A stretch of 64,000 nucleotides of DNA from Amphimedon queenslandica. Taxonomy: Eukaryota > Porifera > Demospongiae > Haplosclerida > Niphatidae. Both the position numbers and the translations under genes were made by a program. Position 1 is the first letter of the stretch. Each line of letters begins with the position of its first letter. The stretch spans positions 219,350-283,349 of the forward strand of contig NW_003546290.1 of assembly GCF_000090795.2 (NCBI RefSeq), in the 5' to 3' direction. Below are positions 44,600-58,700 of this stretch, piece after piece. Under the pieces are notes generated by a model. The model was given only the letters and a program-made list of their open reading frames with translations. It ran no database searches and was not told where the DNA came from.

Positions 44600-47500
44600 T
44601 CAAGGATTGTCAATTTTTGATAAAAGTGCATCTAAAACAATGTTGAATCTTCGATACCTTTCAAGAGGGTCATCAGAAGATGTTCCCATATTCTGTAAAT
44701 GCATTCGAGCGCAATCTTGCATTAAAAAGTCAAACAGTACTGGTTCATATGTGTAGGACCCAAGCTTTCTTTTAGCATTAAGTGACAGATCAGCAGTGTG
44801 AGCAACAATACTGTGTAGACCATCAAGTCCCACAGTACGGGTTGTAAAATCTTCCAAAATGAGGCGCATGTCTTGCTGAGAGTTTGAGTCTTCAGTATAG
44901 AGCTTACGAAGATGCTGTATGGCTGGTATGACAAGCTGCTCTATGTCATAAATGCTAGCTCCTTCTGACAAGGCAGATATCATTCCCTTTAATGTGTCTT
45001 GATAGGTTGTATGAGTGTCAGTGTAGTGAGTCTTAAGAACACCCCATGTTCTCTTCATATCAATAACCTAACAAATAATAATAATGCTACATTAGGCAAT
45101 TAACGGCACACAACATACCTGGGTGGACTCCAGACCTTTCATTATTGCCATAAATGAAAATAAGTTCCCACACTTTCCACTTTGTAAGAGCTCAGCTATT
45201 TCTATCCATCGTTTCAGCATCTTAGCCCTCTCAATCACATCACTAGTATGCAACAGATTGACTATTACAAGCTGGGAAAGTCCAAGATGTCTAATAATGG
45301 TGTTAGTTATTTACAGTTAGATGAGTTTATTATTTACCTATAGAAGAGCTTCTTCCACAATTTCTCACCAGACTGGGATGCTAAAACTTCAAGTCCGACA
45401 AAAACACCATCAGTGTTGAGTTCTTGCACTCTATTAATAGAACAGTTGTTATGACATGAAAACAAAATTGTAAGTTTTAATTACCTATTCATCCAGAGAT
45501 CATAATCCTCTCCTGGTCGAGGAGCAAGTAGAAAACACACTGCATCTGCCTGGGTTAAATGCATGGCAACTTCATCGTTTGAAAACTCTTTTAGAAAGGA
45601 AGGTATTTCTGCTATTGCTTGAGGAGGTTTGATATTCTTCCCTGAAATTATACTCGTTGGACGAGACGAATATGGTGATTCTGAAGAGGGACGAGAGCCA
45701 TGAGACCTTCTTGAGTGCTTTGTTGAAGAAGGTGTACTAGAGGGTGACAACCTTGTATTTTTTGAAGAGGAAAGTGAGGAAAAAGACAACTGGGAGTATG
45801 TGGAGAAAGGATGAGGTGGAGGGGTTTTACAGGGAGTAGGTATATTCTCCTGCACAATACGTGGTGTAGCATATGTCACTGTTTGTGCTCTTGCTCTTTC
45901 CAAAACATCAGCATGAGCAGCACTGCTCATAGAACGTTTAAATGTAATCTCTGCATACTTAACTCCAGCATTTTTACCCAGAACTGGGACACTGCGCTCA
46001 TGCCGAAGTGATTTTGGAGTGACAGTGCTATAGTGGATGTCTAAAGATGGTGATTTGCTTCTATGATTTGCTGAGCGTGCCAAATTAGGCGAAGGGGGTA
46101 ATGTGCTACGAATTGAGACACTCTCCATAACCTCATAATCTTCCTGATCATACTTTTCACGAGAAGATGTATGAGATGAAGGTGATTGCTGCATTTCCAT
46201 AGCTTTCTTGCTAGGAACAGGTATGTCATACGTACTGTATGGATCAATCGTTCTTGGTCTTACCACATCAGGAATATGTGACGAAGCTTTTCCATCAACT
46301 TCATTGTAAATGGTGGCCGGTGATGAGGGGGCATCTCTATAAAGAGATGCCATTGCCATATCACTCATTTCATCTTCATCTACCATGTCTCCCAGTAGGT
46401 TAGAGCTGGAATAACTGGTCTGATTAAGTAGGCTAGCTTTAGGAGTGCTAATTGTGTCACGAACCGGGCTATGACGAGGAGAATCACAAGGACTAAAGGA
46501 TGCTGATCTTGTGGCTCTAAAACTAGCACGCTTGTTGTGAACCATTGTGTAATAATCAGCATTTGCCATTGCATGATCAAGATTGGAGTCAATTGAGCGA
46601 CCAAAATTTCTTGGTAGCGTGCCATAGGGTCGAAGTAAAGAACTTTCATATTCAGTGGAACTAATATCATGACATATGGGATTAATAAGAACACCATCAA
46701 AGTCTGTACTCAATGGTATCCTGTAACGAAGATGATTAAAAATCAACTCAGGGACACTGTCAAAGGCACCATTTCCAAACTGATACTTTTGACCAGTTTT
46801 TTCAGCCCCTCGTAAATTTTTTACGACTATTTCATTGCAGTTGATTTGTACATGAAAGATTCGGCCTTCCCAGAGCAAAGAGAGTATGTAGCTTCCACGA
46901 GTGATGGTATCTTCAATCACCAAAAAGTCGCCATCCTGATCTAAAAGAGATTCAACCTGCCCACGTGCCATTGGACCATAAAACCATGGTTGTTGCTCAA
47001 GAGGTAAAGAACGACTGAAGTCATCTCTCTCATCTGTATCACAGGTCAACCCCAAACCTGATTCCATCGATACTATAGAAAGATGCTTGTTAGGATTACC
47101 ATCGTCATCCATAATGCCATGAAATGGTTCTTGTACTTGAAGTGAAAAGTGGTCACAATGAGACCGTGCTGCTTGGTTAGACATAGTTTGTGCTCGTGGA
47201 TGACTGGGCCTCAACAATGCATCTTTATGAAATGGTGCTTGCTCACTAACTGTGTATGATCTTTGAAGTGGGTAATGTCGAGGCATCTGTGGACTTCCTC
47301 GTGGATCTGGAACGTAATCATTTTCAACGGCATACGGTTTCTGAGTCGTTCCTTGAATTAAATCCTCAAAACATGCTGCTGCTGCCTGGCTGGGTAAACT
47401 ACGTGAAAAGTCTTCCACATTTGTTTTTATTTCTGGTATCGTGTGCAAGAATTTTTCCTCAGATGATGGCGAAGTCTGCACATCTTGCCCTTTTTTGACC

Positions 47501-49168
47501 TAAGGTATCAATGAGAAAACATTCTAATTGAATTACATGAAGCTAAGTATGTATAATTGGCAATATTTAACACTATTAGTGATATCAAATTAAAAGAAGG
47601 ACTGAATGACCATACTTTACATTGATATAAAATGCAAAACAGGTAGTTAGTGCAGTTGTTTATGCCAGAGATGGAAATAGTAAACTTAATATTAATAAAA
47701 ATTTAAAGCTTTACAAAGATAATAGTAAAATAACCTTTTGTTGTCCTTTACTACCACCACTGCCTCCAAGTAGACCTTTTAACCTGAAAAATTCACAATA
47801 ATGACATTAGTCACGTTACATTACAGTACAGGTCAAAACATTTCAATTTTTACAATAACATATGCATGGCATAACAATACATTCTTTCATAAAGCTCACT
47901 TTTTAATATTTAATGCAGATCCTTTTTTAATGAGAGCCCCTATGTGGTGGTGATCATGGCTTGAAGAAGCAGACTGAACTCTTTTATTGATACCTATGGA
48001 AAGGAATGCTTTATAAATGTTATAACCAGTGAACTGCATACAAACATCCTTTGAGGTCATACATGAAACATAATCTATACATGTCTAGGTTTAATTTTGC
48101 TATATGACACGAATTTAATCATATCAACATGTGAATATAAAATTATACCTTCTGACTTCATGTGGGAACGATAATTGCTCAGACTGCCAATCATTGTGGC
48201 TCTATCCTTAGCATTTTGTATTCCAAGCTTCTTTAGATCAACATCTTTAAAGTTAACAACACTCTATCAAAGAAAGCAAAAAAATAATGCCATGACTAGC
48301 TCTTTATTGATATTACCAATCACTAGGTGTGCAATGGTATGTTATTATGGCTATGAAGCATTGAAAAAACACACTGCATGTTCATATAAACACCTCCTTT
48401 ATTACTCAGATACAATAACCACAAAAATTAAGAAGGCCAAGTACATAAAACCACGTTCGCTAAATCAAATAATAGAAAGCGACACTACTAAGATTGACGA
48501 ACACAAAGTGAGCATCAAAAAAAAATGTTCGCAAACACTGATGACATGCTGATAGTTCACAATGCTTTCGACGTGTACCATTATATAACTATTAAGGTGT
48601 GTAAATATCAACTAATAAACACTCTTACATTTCAAGTTAATGGCCAAGTATATACAACAATACTAGTGATATACTAACTACTGAATTGATTTACCTATCA
48701 CCTATAATGCATTTTAAATAAAACACGTATGAACGTTAGAATATGACCAAACATAGAAGAATTTATATTACTTTAAAAAGTCAATAGCAACAAGATACAT
48801 ATCCCATTTTATTTAATTAGTAAGATGTGAGAAAGTATCTGAAGTATGTAGAGGACGGTTAACTTCACTTAATCACAGATGGACAAAAACATAATGCAAT
48901 GTCCTGCATAGTACTATCATGTTTTAGAATTTGCCCTTCAGTTATCAATGGCAATCATACACTTTTATTAAACCTGTCACACTGTTATATTGATGCACAC
49001 TATTATAACACAATAACATCAGGAGAACAAAATAAATCTTACACTTAAGAAACTAACCTTGAGATTAGGGAAGTCTTCAAGTTGGCGTCTGTAGCACTCC
49101 ATACGCAGCTCCAATAGCCATGTTTCTACACTGATGGAGTCTAGGGCTCCAAGTGGACATTCTTCCAT
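44600..49168 (-). CDS. NSP/BCAR3-family adaptor: SAM, degenerate SH2, RasGEF-like domain
   Basis: The start is ATG 49168 (MEECPLGALD); the longer frame begins with GTG. Exon 1 plus the next exon (near 48150-48255) encode a SAM-like domain: SVETWLLELRMECY, LEDFPNLK, then DVDLKKLGIQNAKDRATMIG. Small exons (GLLGGSGGSKG) lead to one ~2-kb exon (47502-45485) with the SH2 domain (WFYGPMARGQVESLL...GDFLVIEDT...FDSVPELIFNHL), a long Ser/Pro-rich region with tyrosine motifs (YDIPV, YEVM), and the beginning of the Cdc25-like domain. Later exons give HLGLSQLVIVNLLH and the end RYRRFNIVLDALLSKIDNP (human BCAR3 RYEKFNQILTALSRKLEP). In the family this domain binds p130Cas and is not an active GEF. The SH2 FLVR arginine is Ile. 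Integrin/Cas signalling is inferred. Confidence 0.88.
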
Positions 49169-49776
49169 CGCGCAGTTATAGAGCGAAGTGATTTTACCGA
49201 GACTCGTCACAATTTACAGAAGTCGACAGTGATAAGACTTGTTTCTTTAAAGTGTGAAGTGAAGAACGTAGAGAAGCAATAGCAGCGATCCAAGATTCAG
49301 TAGCCAAGCGAAGTTATGCTGTACTCTGTAGGAGCATACAGGAAATTATAGTTATAACGAAGGCGTTTACGTCATGACACGTTTGTGCCAATTAGTACTA
49401 CCATAGTACCATGTATAACCAGATATAAATCACATGAAAATTCTTCATGCATTTGATAAGAAGCAAGTTTCATGCTATTTGTAATACTATGCCGCAACAG
49501 AGCAGGCAGGCCAGGGAAGACCACATCCAATGAAGATCACTAAAATTAACTCTTTAAAATGAAACCACACATTATTCAACTAAAGTCACAACATGCACTT
49601 CAAAAATAGAAAAGTAACCTAGAAAACTGTTCAAGTAAAAATTTAAGACACATCAATGTGATGTATTATTAAATAAAGACAAACAAGAGGTGTAATGGCC
49701 TGCAATACCAATACATAATACAACAGGCAAGAGGAAAAGGAATACAACACACAACACAAAACTTGTGGACGAGGAC
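49169..49776. other. Spacer between NSP/BCAR3 promoter and Toca 3' end
   Basis: About 600 bases. The left 200 bases (5' UTR side of the NSP gene) are somewhat GC-richer; the rest is AT-rich 3' UTR-like sequence of the Toca gene. No other gene is supported. Confidence 0.5.
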
Positions 49777-52700
49777 TTAGGAGTTTTTCTGAACATAGCT
49801 TTGTGGCACATATCCTTCATCTTTGCCTTTACGAACACGTAGCCATCCATCACCTAGATCTTCAATGATAGTCACAATGTCATTAGCACGACAGCTTAAT
49901 TCATCTTCATTTTGTGCTAAGTATGAAAATTAAATTTTTATCATTATAAATAATCACATAACAAATATACATCAAGGTAATTATAATATCCAATGATGCA
50001 TCACTACTACTACCATAATTATGGCATTGACAAAAATAAAACTACATGTATGTACATGTACACTGTACATGTACTAGGACACACACATCCTGACACACAC
50101 AAAGACAAAAATGCACCCTCTAGACGCACATACGCACACACACACACACACACACACAGAGTCATGTTTGTACTCCTTAATTACCATGTAGCCAAACATG
50201 CTGTACTTTAATATAGTAACTGTACCTTCAAAATCATACACCATGATCCAGACTCCAGCATCACCTGACTGATCCTTTGAACCTCCATCTTCATCATCAG
50301 AAAACCATTCCTCTTGTGCCTTGACATTGTCAGTACTGCCTTGAGGAGAAGGGTGCTATAAAATGCAGAGAATAAAACATTAGAACGAAAAAATAATAAT
50401 GCTCACAGCAGCAGTAGAAGAATTATTAGATACAACCTCAATATCAGTAGAACTAAGCTTGCTTGTAGCTCTTGGACGTTCTTCTTTCTTTTCTTTAACC
50501 TTTTCTTTCTTCTTTGCAGCAGGAGATTTACCATTTTTAGCTAAAAAATAAAGAACAATAAAAATGAAGCAAAATGAAAAGCAAGTTAAGCAACACAAAG
50601 TTGCTACACCACAAGCGTAAGAAATTTGGCCTTTCTTAGCCTCAAAGTGGTGGTGATTATACACATACACTGCAATGAAGTAGAGCTACCTGATCCACCA
50701 CTTCCTGCCTCTGATAAATAACCCTAAAAGAAAAGAAAATAATTCTTATTAAATGACTTAAGCTTGGATGACAAATGAGACTAACTGCCAAGACAAAATA
50801 AAAATATCAAGCAGAGATGCACTTATTGCAATAACAGAACAAAATACCTTGAACTCTTGAATCTCTGATTTTATAATCCCAATTTTCTCAGCATTTTCTG
50901 CAAGGCGCTGTGCAACCTGCTGTGCATCACCAAGGCTAGGATTCTGCTCATAAATAGTTTTCATTTTCTCCATGGCAGTCCTAATCAAAAGTAATATCAA
51001 GACATCACAAGACTCTATAACAATTCATTACATAATTATATACACAATATAGTAATAGTAGCAGTAGATATGAAAAGAGCGGCACTACTACTTGACAGAC
51101 AGGAGTGTGAGTGTCAAAGGTAGGAGGATTGTGTGGGATACGAGGGGGAGATAGATTATACATTATAAGACACTACTCATAAATACTAACATGTCAGACG
51201 TAGTCTTTTCCATTGCTGCTTCCAATTCACCTATTTTCTTTATCAGCCTCTTCTTCCTCTGCTCAGGAGGCAAATGACTGAAGTCTCTGGCTTCAAGCTA
51301 CATGCAGATACATGTACATAAACAAACATTATAGTGATTACACTGTAAACACACCATACATGTACATTAGAAATACATTGGAAACTCTCCAGGATAAATA
51401 AGACTAATTAAAGTACATGCATAATTGCGTACAGGAATTAAATTGAGCTTTTCCAGAAACAATCTTAAATGCACAACAGTAGGAATTAAGTTGCTGGCAA
51501 TATACAGTTAGTTAACTTGACAAACTTTTTTCTTGTCATCTTTTTTGTCCTTTTCCTTCTTCTTTATCTTGCCTTGATATTCTTCAAAGTCAACATTACC
51601 TGGAACAGGATAGCCAGTCTTCCGTTCTTCGATAAACTGCCGGTTGTCCTACAAAAAAAAGAGGAAAAATGCCAAAAATTGAAATATTATAAAAGTACAA
51701 AGAAAGAAAAGAAAAAAGTCTAGAAATGTACATGTGTACATGCACATGCAACTGACTTTGTCAGGATCAATTGCATCAGAACCAGCAGTGATGTTATCAA
51801 GGCAAGTATTAATAACAGGGTTGACTCTTCTGTGACTTTCAGCATATGCATTAATGAGAGCTTTATATGTGTTGATATGATCAGTATTCATTTGCATGAA
51901 GGTCTGTAATAAAAAAAACAATGAAAAATGTGTGAAAAATAACAGTAATATCTCACATCCATATGCTGAGGCATAAGCTGGGTGTAATGTTGACGGCGAT
52001 ATTGATTAGTAGCCTCTAATTGCAAGATATAATTATTTCGAGATTCTTCTCCAGCTTGATCTTTGCCACGAGAGATTTGTGTAAGCTACAAAAATAAAAT
52101 TATTAATCATGTGTGTTCTTCCGGCAACAGATGTCAAAGACGTAAATTACATTAACAGTTCATTAATCATGGACTCCATATAAGTAACACGCATTAATGA
52201 GACGAAGCAATGCATGATCATTTCATTAATCACAAAACAACACGACAACAAATTACAGACCATAAATACAGCAATATTAGCGTGCTAAATTTTATGCATA
52301 CCTACAAATTATAATTACTAGACAATAAACAATCATGTGCGGCAATCAAACTATTAGTATATTGAAGTGTTTATGTATTAAGGCATTTACATTTCCAAAA
52401 ATGAAGTCATGGAACATTTTAAGTTGTAAGGTACAACCACATGTACTAGTACATGTGAATGTACATGTAGATTGAAATGTAGATGAACATGTACATGTAC
52501 ATAGTTTATCATACAATGTACAACAACACAGAAACATATACATGTACAAAACAGATTAGGCTTACAAGACATACAATGTACCTTATCAATTTTGGCTTTG
52601 GTAGATTGAGGATCATTATCAGCCCTATCAAGTGCATGTGCAGCAACTTCCTTTTCCTCACTGGCTTTCCTATATATCCGCTTTGCCTACATGTACATAT

Positions 52701-55700
52701 AAAAAATTAAAAAAAATATTAGGACAACAAAAAGCAATACTGGCAAAGCTGGTTCAAGTTTTGGAATTCAAAAGTAACGTGTCATATACTGAGCCATACT
52801 AAAATCAGTTGCAAAAACCAATTAATTATTCCATCATCACTGTTATTTGAATAATGACAAAGTACAATCAAAACTGAAACAGCTGCTTTGTAATTGTACA
52901 TTAAAAGACTGCAACAACTAATTCATTTAATCAATAAATTGAATCCTGCTTGGCCATTGGCTATCTGATTAATTTTTCTGGACAGATAATGATGACAATA
53001 ATTATTTATTTTCATAACTATAATAACATCAATTTAAAAACCTACATGTATATTACTAATATGATGCCATTGTTATGCACATGTAGATGGCAGAGCAAAG
53101 GAGCAAGGCTTGTTCTCACTCTGGCTCCCCTCCAGTCACAATGCAAATACAACATACATGTAAGAAACAAGGAAACTGGTGTTTGCTTCAGCAAAATATC
53201 CCAAAACAAAAGTGCATGTACATGAACATACATTTATTTTGAAGCATACCCAAACAAGAACATACATATAGTAAGCAGAGATCAAGGAAAGAAGAGTAAT
53301 GGATGAGTATACAGATACATTTACTTGTAGAGTCTTGATGTTGACTTAATTGTAAATACAACACAAGATATAGAACAATCAAAATACAGCAAGAGTTATT
53401 GAATAGTCATGTACATGTATATAAGATTAATGATACATCATACAAGTAAACACATACATGTACATGTAGCCTGATTTTATCTAATTGTGGCTGCTGGACT
53501 GTGATATTACAAGCATTGCAGGATAGACTCTGGTTCTATTACCACAATTAATTTTACGGCTGTTATATGGCTATAAAACAAGGCTTCTATATCAGTATTC
53601 AGTAAAGATTTCAAAATTTCAGAACATATCATGTACATGTAGCTAAATGCTGAATTTACATTCGGCCACTAGTCAATAAAATCTTTTCAAACAAAACCAT
53701 TGCTTCGACACTGGATAAATAAATTGTCCGAGTACAACTACATGCATAACAAATTGAATTAAGATTACTCACATTCTCTAACTGATCCATCGACTCTTTT
53801 AATTTCTTGTGCAGCTCTTGACCTTCTAACATCATCTTTCTCCTAACAGCAGTTGTGTTCTTGGCTAGTTCATTCAAGGGCTTGAAGACTTCATTTTGCA
53901 AGTATTCAGCTATAAGTTCTCTCTGTCCAGCCAAGTCATTGGTCTCCACTACTAGTTTACCAAATGCCTGAATATTTGTGTACCTAATAAAATTAAAAAA
54001 TTATTAAATTAACATGAACAGTAAATTTCAATGCACACATGTGATGTAAGATAATTCATATAATGCATAATGCATAACAAAAAAGAAAATAAGATCAATA
54101 GTTAAATTGAAAGTGTGTTTCAATGAGAGAACTATACAGTATACATGCACATGTACATGCACATGTAGCAAGAAAAACTGGAATAGTAAAATTTCGGTAA
54201 ATTTAGCAAATTTATGTCCATTTGCCAAAACTTTAGTCATTAACTTTAGCATGCATATGGTTAGAATTTGACCAAAATTTTAACCTCCAAACCTCTTTTA
54301 GTCAACTTGCTACAACTTTAACACCAAATTTTCTAGCTACATGTATAACTATGTGTATAGTACCAGCAAAACATCTTAATGAACATTATCAAGACAGCTG
54401 CACATCTCATTAGCTATGCATATCATTAACATATATAAATCATGTACCACTACAAGTTGTGATTGTGTTCCAAAATGGTTATGTGACCATTGCAATTATT
54501 ATTCAAAATACATGTACCACTTAATACTTTTAAAAATGTACATGTAGTTAACAGACAGTTACATGTATGCCAAACATTAAAACTTCCTTTACCTTAAAAA
54601 ATAACAGGCAAAGGTTAGGAACAAATGCAGGCACAAGAGGCATACAGAATGAATTGTAAAAAAAATAGCTGTCATAATATCGATCTGCTTCAAACAGTAA
54701 ATAATAATTTACCCGGTCAGCTCAATTATGTTGCTGAGCATTACCAAAAACAAGGATACAATTATGTTCTAAGGTTGTTTTCACTACAATGCATGCTTAT
54801 TAATCATAATGCATGCCAAACCATATCTTCCAACAATATGCAAAACTAAGTGCTAACATATAAAGATATTGACAGTAAATGGGTAAAAACACTATTGAGC
54901 AACCCTGTTAAGTGACAGACAAGGTCCTAGGGTTAGCAAAAAAAATCAGAGTATACTTATATAGTATTATTAGTAAATATGTAAGGTTTGAGTATCGTCA
55001 TAGTTATAGTGCATACAAGACAAAATTACATTACAGTCGGTAGTACATGTAAGTGCATCAAATAAAGTGTTAGTGATATGATTATACCACCTTGTCACTA
55101 CTATTATGATTAATTGACTAGAAAGGAAAAATTCCATTCTCACATTAGTGCTACTATCGTTACATTCTGTTGCTATTACCTCATTTCAGACAAAATTATT
55201 CTATGTTTAAATCTACAAGCACTAAGCAATTGATATCATAAATCTTTTTACAGCTTCAGCCATAACAAATGAACAGCAAACTACATGTACTGTACATGCA
55301 AAATGTAAATTAACATGTATTTTGAAATTTCTGATAAAAATAGTCATCATCATGATAATATTAATTTATAGCTAGAAGAAGAATGGAAAATAAACAGTTA
55401 CACCATTTTATCATTTTTTATGAATGTGCCACGTCATGCTTGCTTGATTAAATGCCTGGGAATTTATTTCTGAACAAGTGAAAATAAAGAAGCCTAAAGG
55501 TGTATTGAAACATGAACTTCGCGCTTATAACACTGTACATAAGTTACACTATTTGCAACTATCTAAATGATATGGCATCTATACTTCACAAAACAATTAC
55601 ATGCATGTGTATCTACCTATAACAGGAAAATATCCAAGTAATGTGTGTCTATTAGAGTCACAAAAATTTACATGTACTGTATGTGTATCTACCTAGAATA

Positions 55701-58700
55701 GGAAAATATCCCAGTAATGTATGTCTATTAGAGAATGGTGTTTATTCAAGCTAATAGCTCATTTTAGAACATTTTAATGCCAACAAACATGACTGAGTCA
55801 CTAATGTAATTCATCAGCAGTTTCAGTAACATGTCAACGTAAAATGAGTAATATCATACAGCTATAGTTCTTTCTTGCCTAACTGCCCAGAAGGAAAAGA
55901 AACACCATCTAAAATAAGGCATAGGATTTCCTGCAGCGTAAGGCACAAAACAACATACGTTTATAACATTGACACACATTGATAAAGCCAGGGATGCCAT
56001 GTACTGGTGTAGTCACAGATCAAGATGGCAACTATACCTAGGGCCTTGTGGTCAGTGTGATCCAACCAGCAAAGCCAAGGTGCCAGTCCAATCAACAGGG
56101 ATTGATTTTGTTCAGGGTGAGTCCATAATTAATGTGGAAACTGAGAGGATTAAGGTAAAATGAGCCTGACTCAGGCAGAAGATTTTGTCGTTTTTGTAAA
56201 CCAAAAGCTGCCACTTCAGTTAAGACAAGACCTCCAGGCCTACCGGCAAGGTTTCATGCCACTACACGTAACACAAAATCATGGACAAGCTCCTATATTT
56301 GCTAGAACCCATACTAAATTACAAGTAACTCAGAACTATCCAAATAAAGTTTCATAGGGTGAGAGGACAAATGCCTAGCATGTCTTTTGGGCTTTCATGT
56401 TTAAATTGCTTTACACTCTCCACAAAAATCAATTTGGCTAATTCTGTGCCAACTTTAAGAGATATTTGCATCAAAGGTCAGACAGCCTACACAATTCTGA
56501 TTGCTATGTCTATCGACCGTAAACCTAATAATAATAATAATAAGTTGGCTGTTGTAGGTAGACTGCTTGTTTAATGCGGCTACACAATACAAAAACACAG
56601 TCAACACACCTTAAGTTAGACAGTCCCCATTGTAATGTAGTTCATAGATTGCATGGTTGGTGAACTGGTTTGCAAGGTGCATTCAATTTGCTGTACATGT
56701 CACATACATGTACCGTAATTCTTCTAAAATTTCGCACCTCTAATTTCAAAAATAAATAATTTTTAAGTACTTTTATTTTCAAATTAATTCTAATTATTCG
56801 TTTTGTAAGTAATGATGAAAGTTCTTCTAATTTTGCCATTTCCCTCCAATTTCGACAGTCGACAGCATTATAACACATGGACCTGTGCTGGAAGAGGCCG
56901 AAAATCATGTCTAACTCACAGCATAGACTCGAGCAGCACTCCGCTGGACAGATGACTGCCATTAGTAGGCCTAAGTTCAAGATTCAGATTGTATTAGTCA
57001 ACAAAGAAGCATCGACAGACTTATATCTTGTCCAAACATGCATCTTAGTGCCTCCTATTTCGTCATAATTAATTGCTAGTTGGCCATAAAGGCTTAGTTG
57101 ACTCTAATTATTCGTTTTCAAAATTTATTTATCAAAAGTGACTGTGGCGAATTTTTAGAAGAATTACGGTAGTTATAGGCAGCTATCTGCAATACCACAG
57201 GTGGGCATATTTCACATTGCTACAACTACTACAGCTACTACTACAAAAGTACAGTATAGTGCAAGATTATAGAGAACTGTAAATTTTTGCAAATTTATGC
57301 CATCTGCCGTCTTGTACAGCAATGATTTGATTTTCGCCAATCTTCAAAGAATCGCAAAATCCGCAAAATTTAAAGCCTTTGAAAATTTCACACTATACAG
57401 TATACATGTATGTACTAGATTTCTGTCAATTAACTTTATGCAGTTCTCCAGAGCATTATTTCAAACAATACAAGACTTTGACGCTGCAATTAATTTTTTT
57501 GAAGACATTCAGTGATCAAAGCAGGGAAAATATCATGAGTAAATTAATGACTTCAACCAAAACCACAGCATGATAATAAGAGATGATAATACTTTACAGA
57601 CTACATGCATTTGTAGGGCCATGCACATTATGGCTTAATACATGAAGTACATCAGCATCTGCACATGCAGTCGATGGACATGATTGTACTACTCTATAAC
57701 AGCTCAGAACCTACATATTATTTTTATTTGATAAAGTGACTGGATTTTTAATTTTTTTATTGTGAATTGCAAATTTGTATTTAAAGAGGTATTATAATTA
57801 CAACAATTTACAAGAGTACATAGCAATTAAACAGCATCAATATGGCATGACATGCACATGGAAAATGCAATCACTTAAAGAATTATGTCATACACACATG
57901 CATTTTACTATGTACATGTGCATAATTCTATTGTGCCAGAAAGATCGTTTAGATGTTAGAGGAGACACAATCCGCATGGTTCTAAAAAAGGCTGTATAAC
58001 ATATGATACAGCTGATTTTAAATGTTTAAAAAAGGTCACTACAGGTCTTTAAAGATCAAACTCTATTTTAGTAAGCTATCAAAAGATGGCATGCTTAATC
58101 ATAAAAGATACACATACATATACATTGTACATGTAGATCTCGATGTACATGTACATAGTACATGTAGTTCAATATGTTAAAGGTTTTAGTAAATTCATGC
58201 CAAATGAAAAGCATTAACCTAATAAAAATAGCATAATATCTACATTCATCACAGATGGAGAGGGCCAATATTTATTGCCTTGAAACTTTGTAGCTATACA
58301 GTAGTAGCCACGTACAGTTTATGATGCAACCAAAATTTTCATGCCAAAAAATTTTTGTGGATAGGTCAACTCGTGGAAATAAAAAATTGTGAAAAAACTT
58401 CCCACCAATTATTTTTAGCATGAAATTTCCCGATCCACGGTATGACACTAGTAATGATTGATGTATGGACTAGAAACAAATTGTGGGACCATAACCAAAC
58501 TAAAATGTGACACTTCAGGTGATGTACATGTAGACGACTACATGTACATCACCAAGAGGTAAAAATGGAAGATTTCAAAAGACATACATGTAGACAAAAG
58601 GTATTCTAAAGATTCTCTAGAAAATTTCTCCTTGTGGCCATTTTTGGTCAAATTTTGAATCCTGATAATCAAATCTGGTCTACTATACATGTACAGTGTA

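Noticed and set aside
49653-49853. A frame over the SH3 exon that ends in a hydrophobic, TM-like C-terminus
   Set aside because: It is one base out of the SH3 frame. The true frame (GDGWLRVRKGKDEGYVPQSYV) ends with QKNS and a stop at 49777-49779, so the TM segment is not translated.
56642-56980. 112-residue minus-strand ORF
   Set aside because: It overlaps the TA-flanked MITE at 56713-57169 and reads through its AT-rich arms; no family resemblance.
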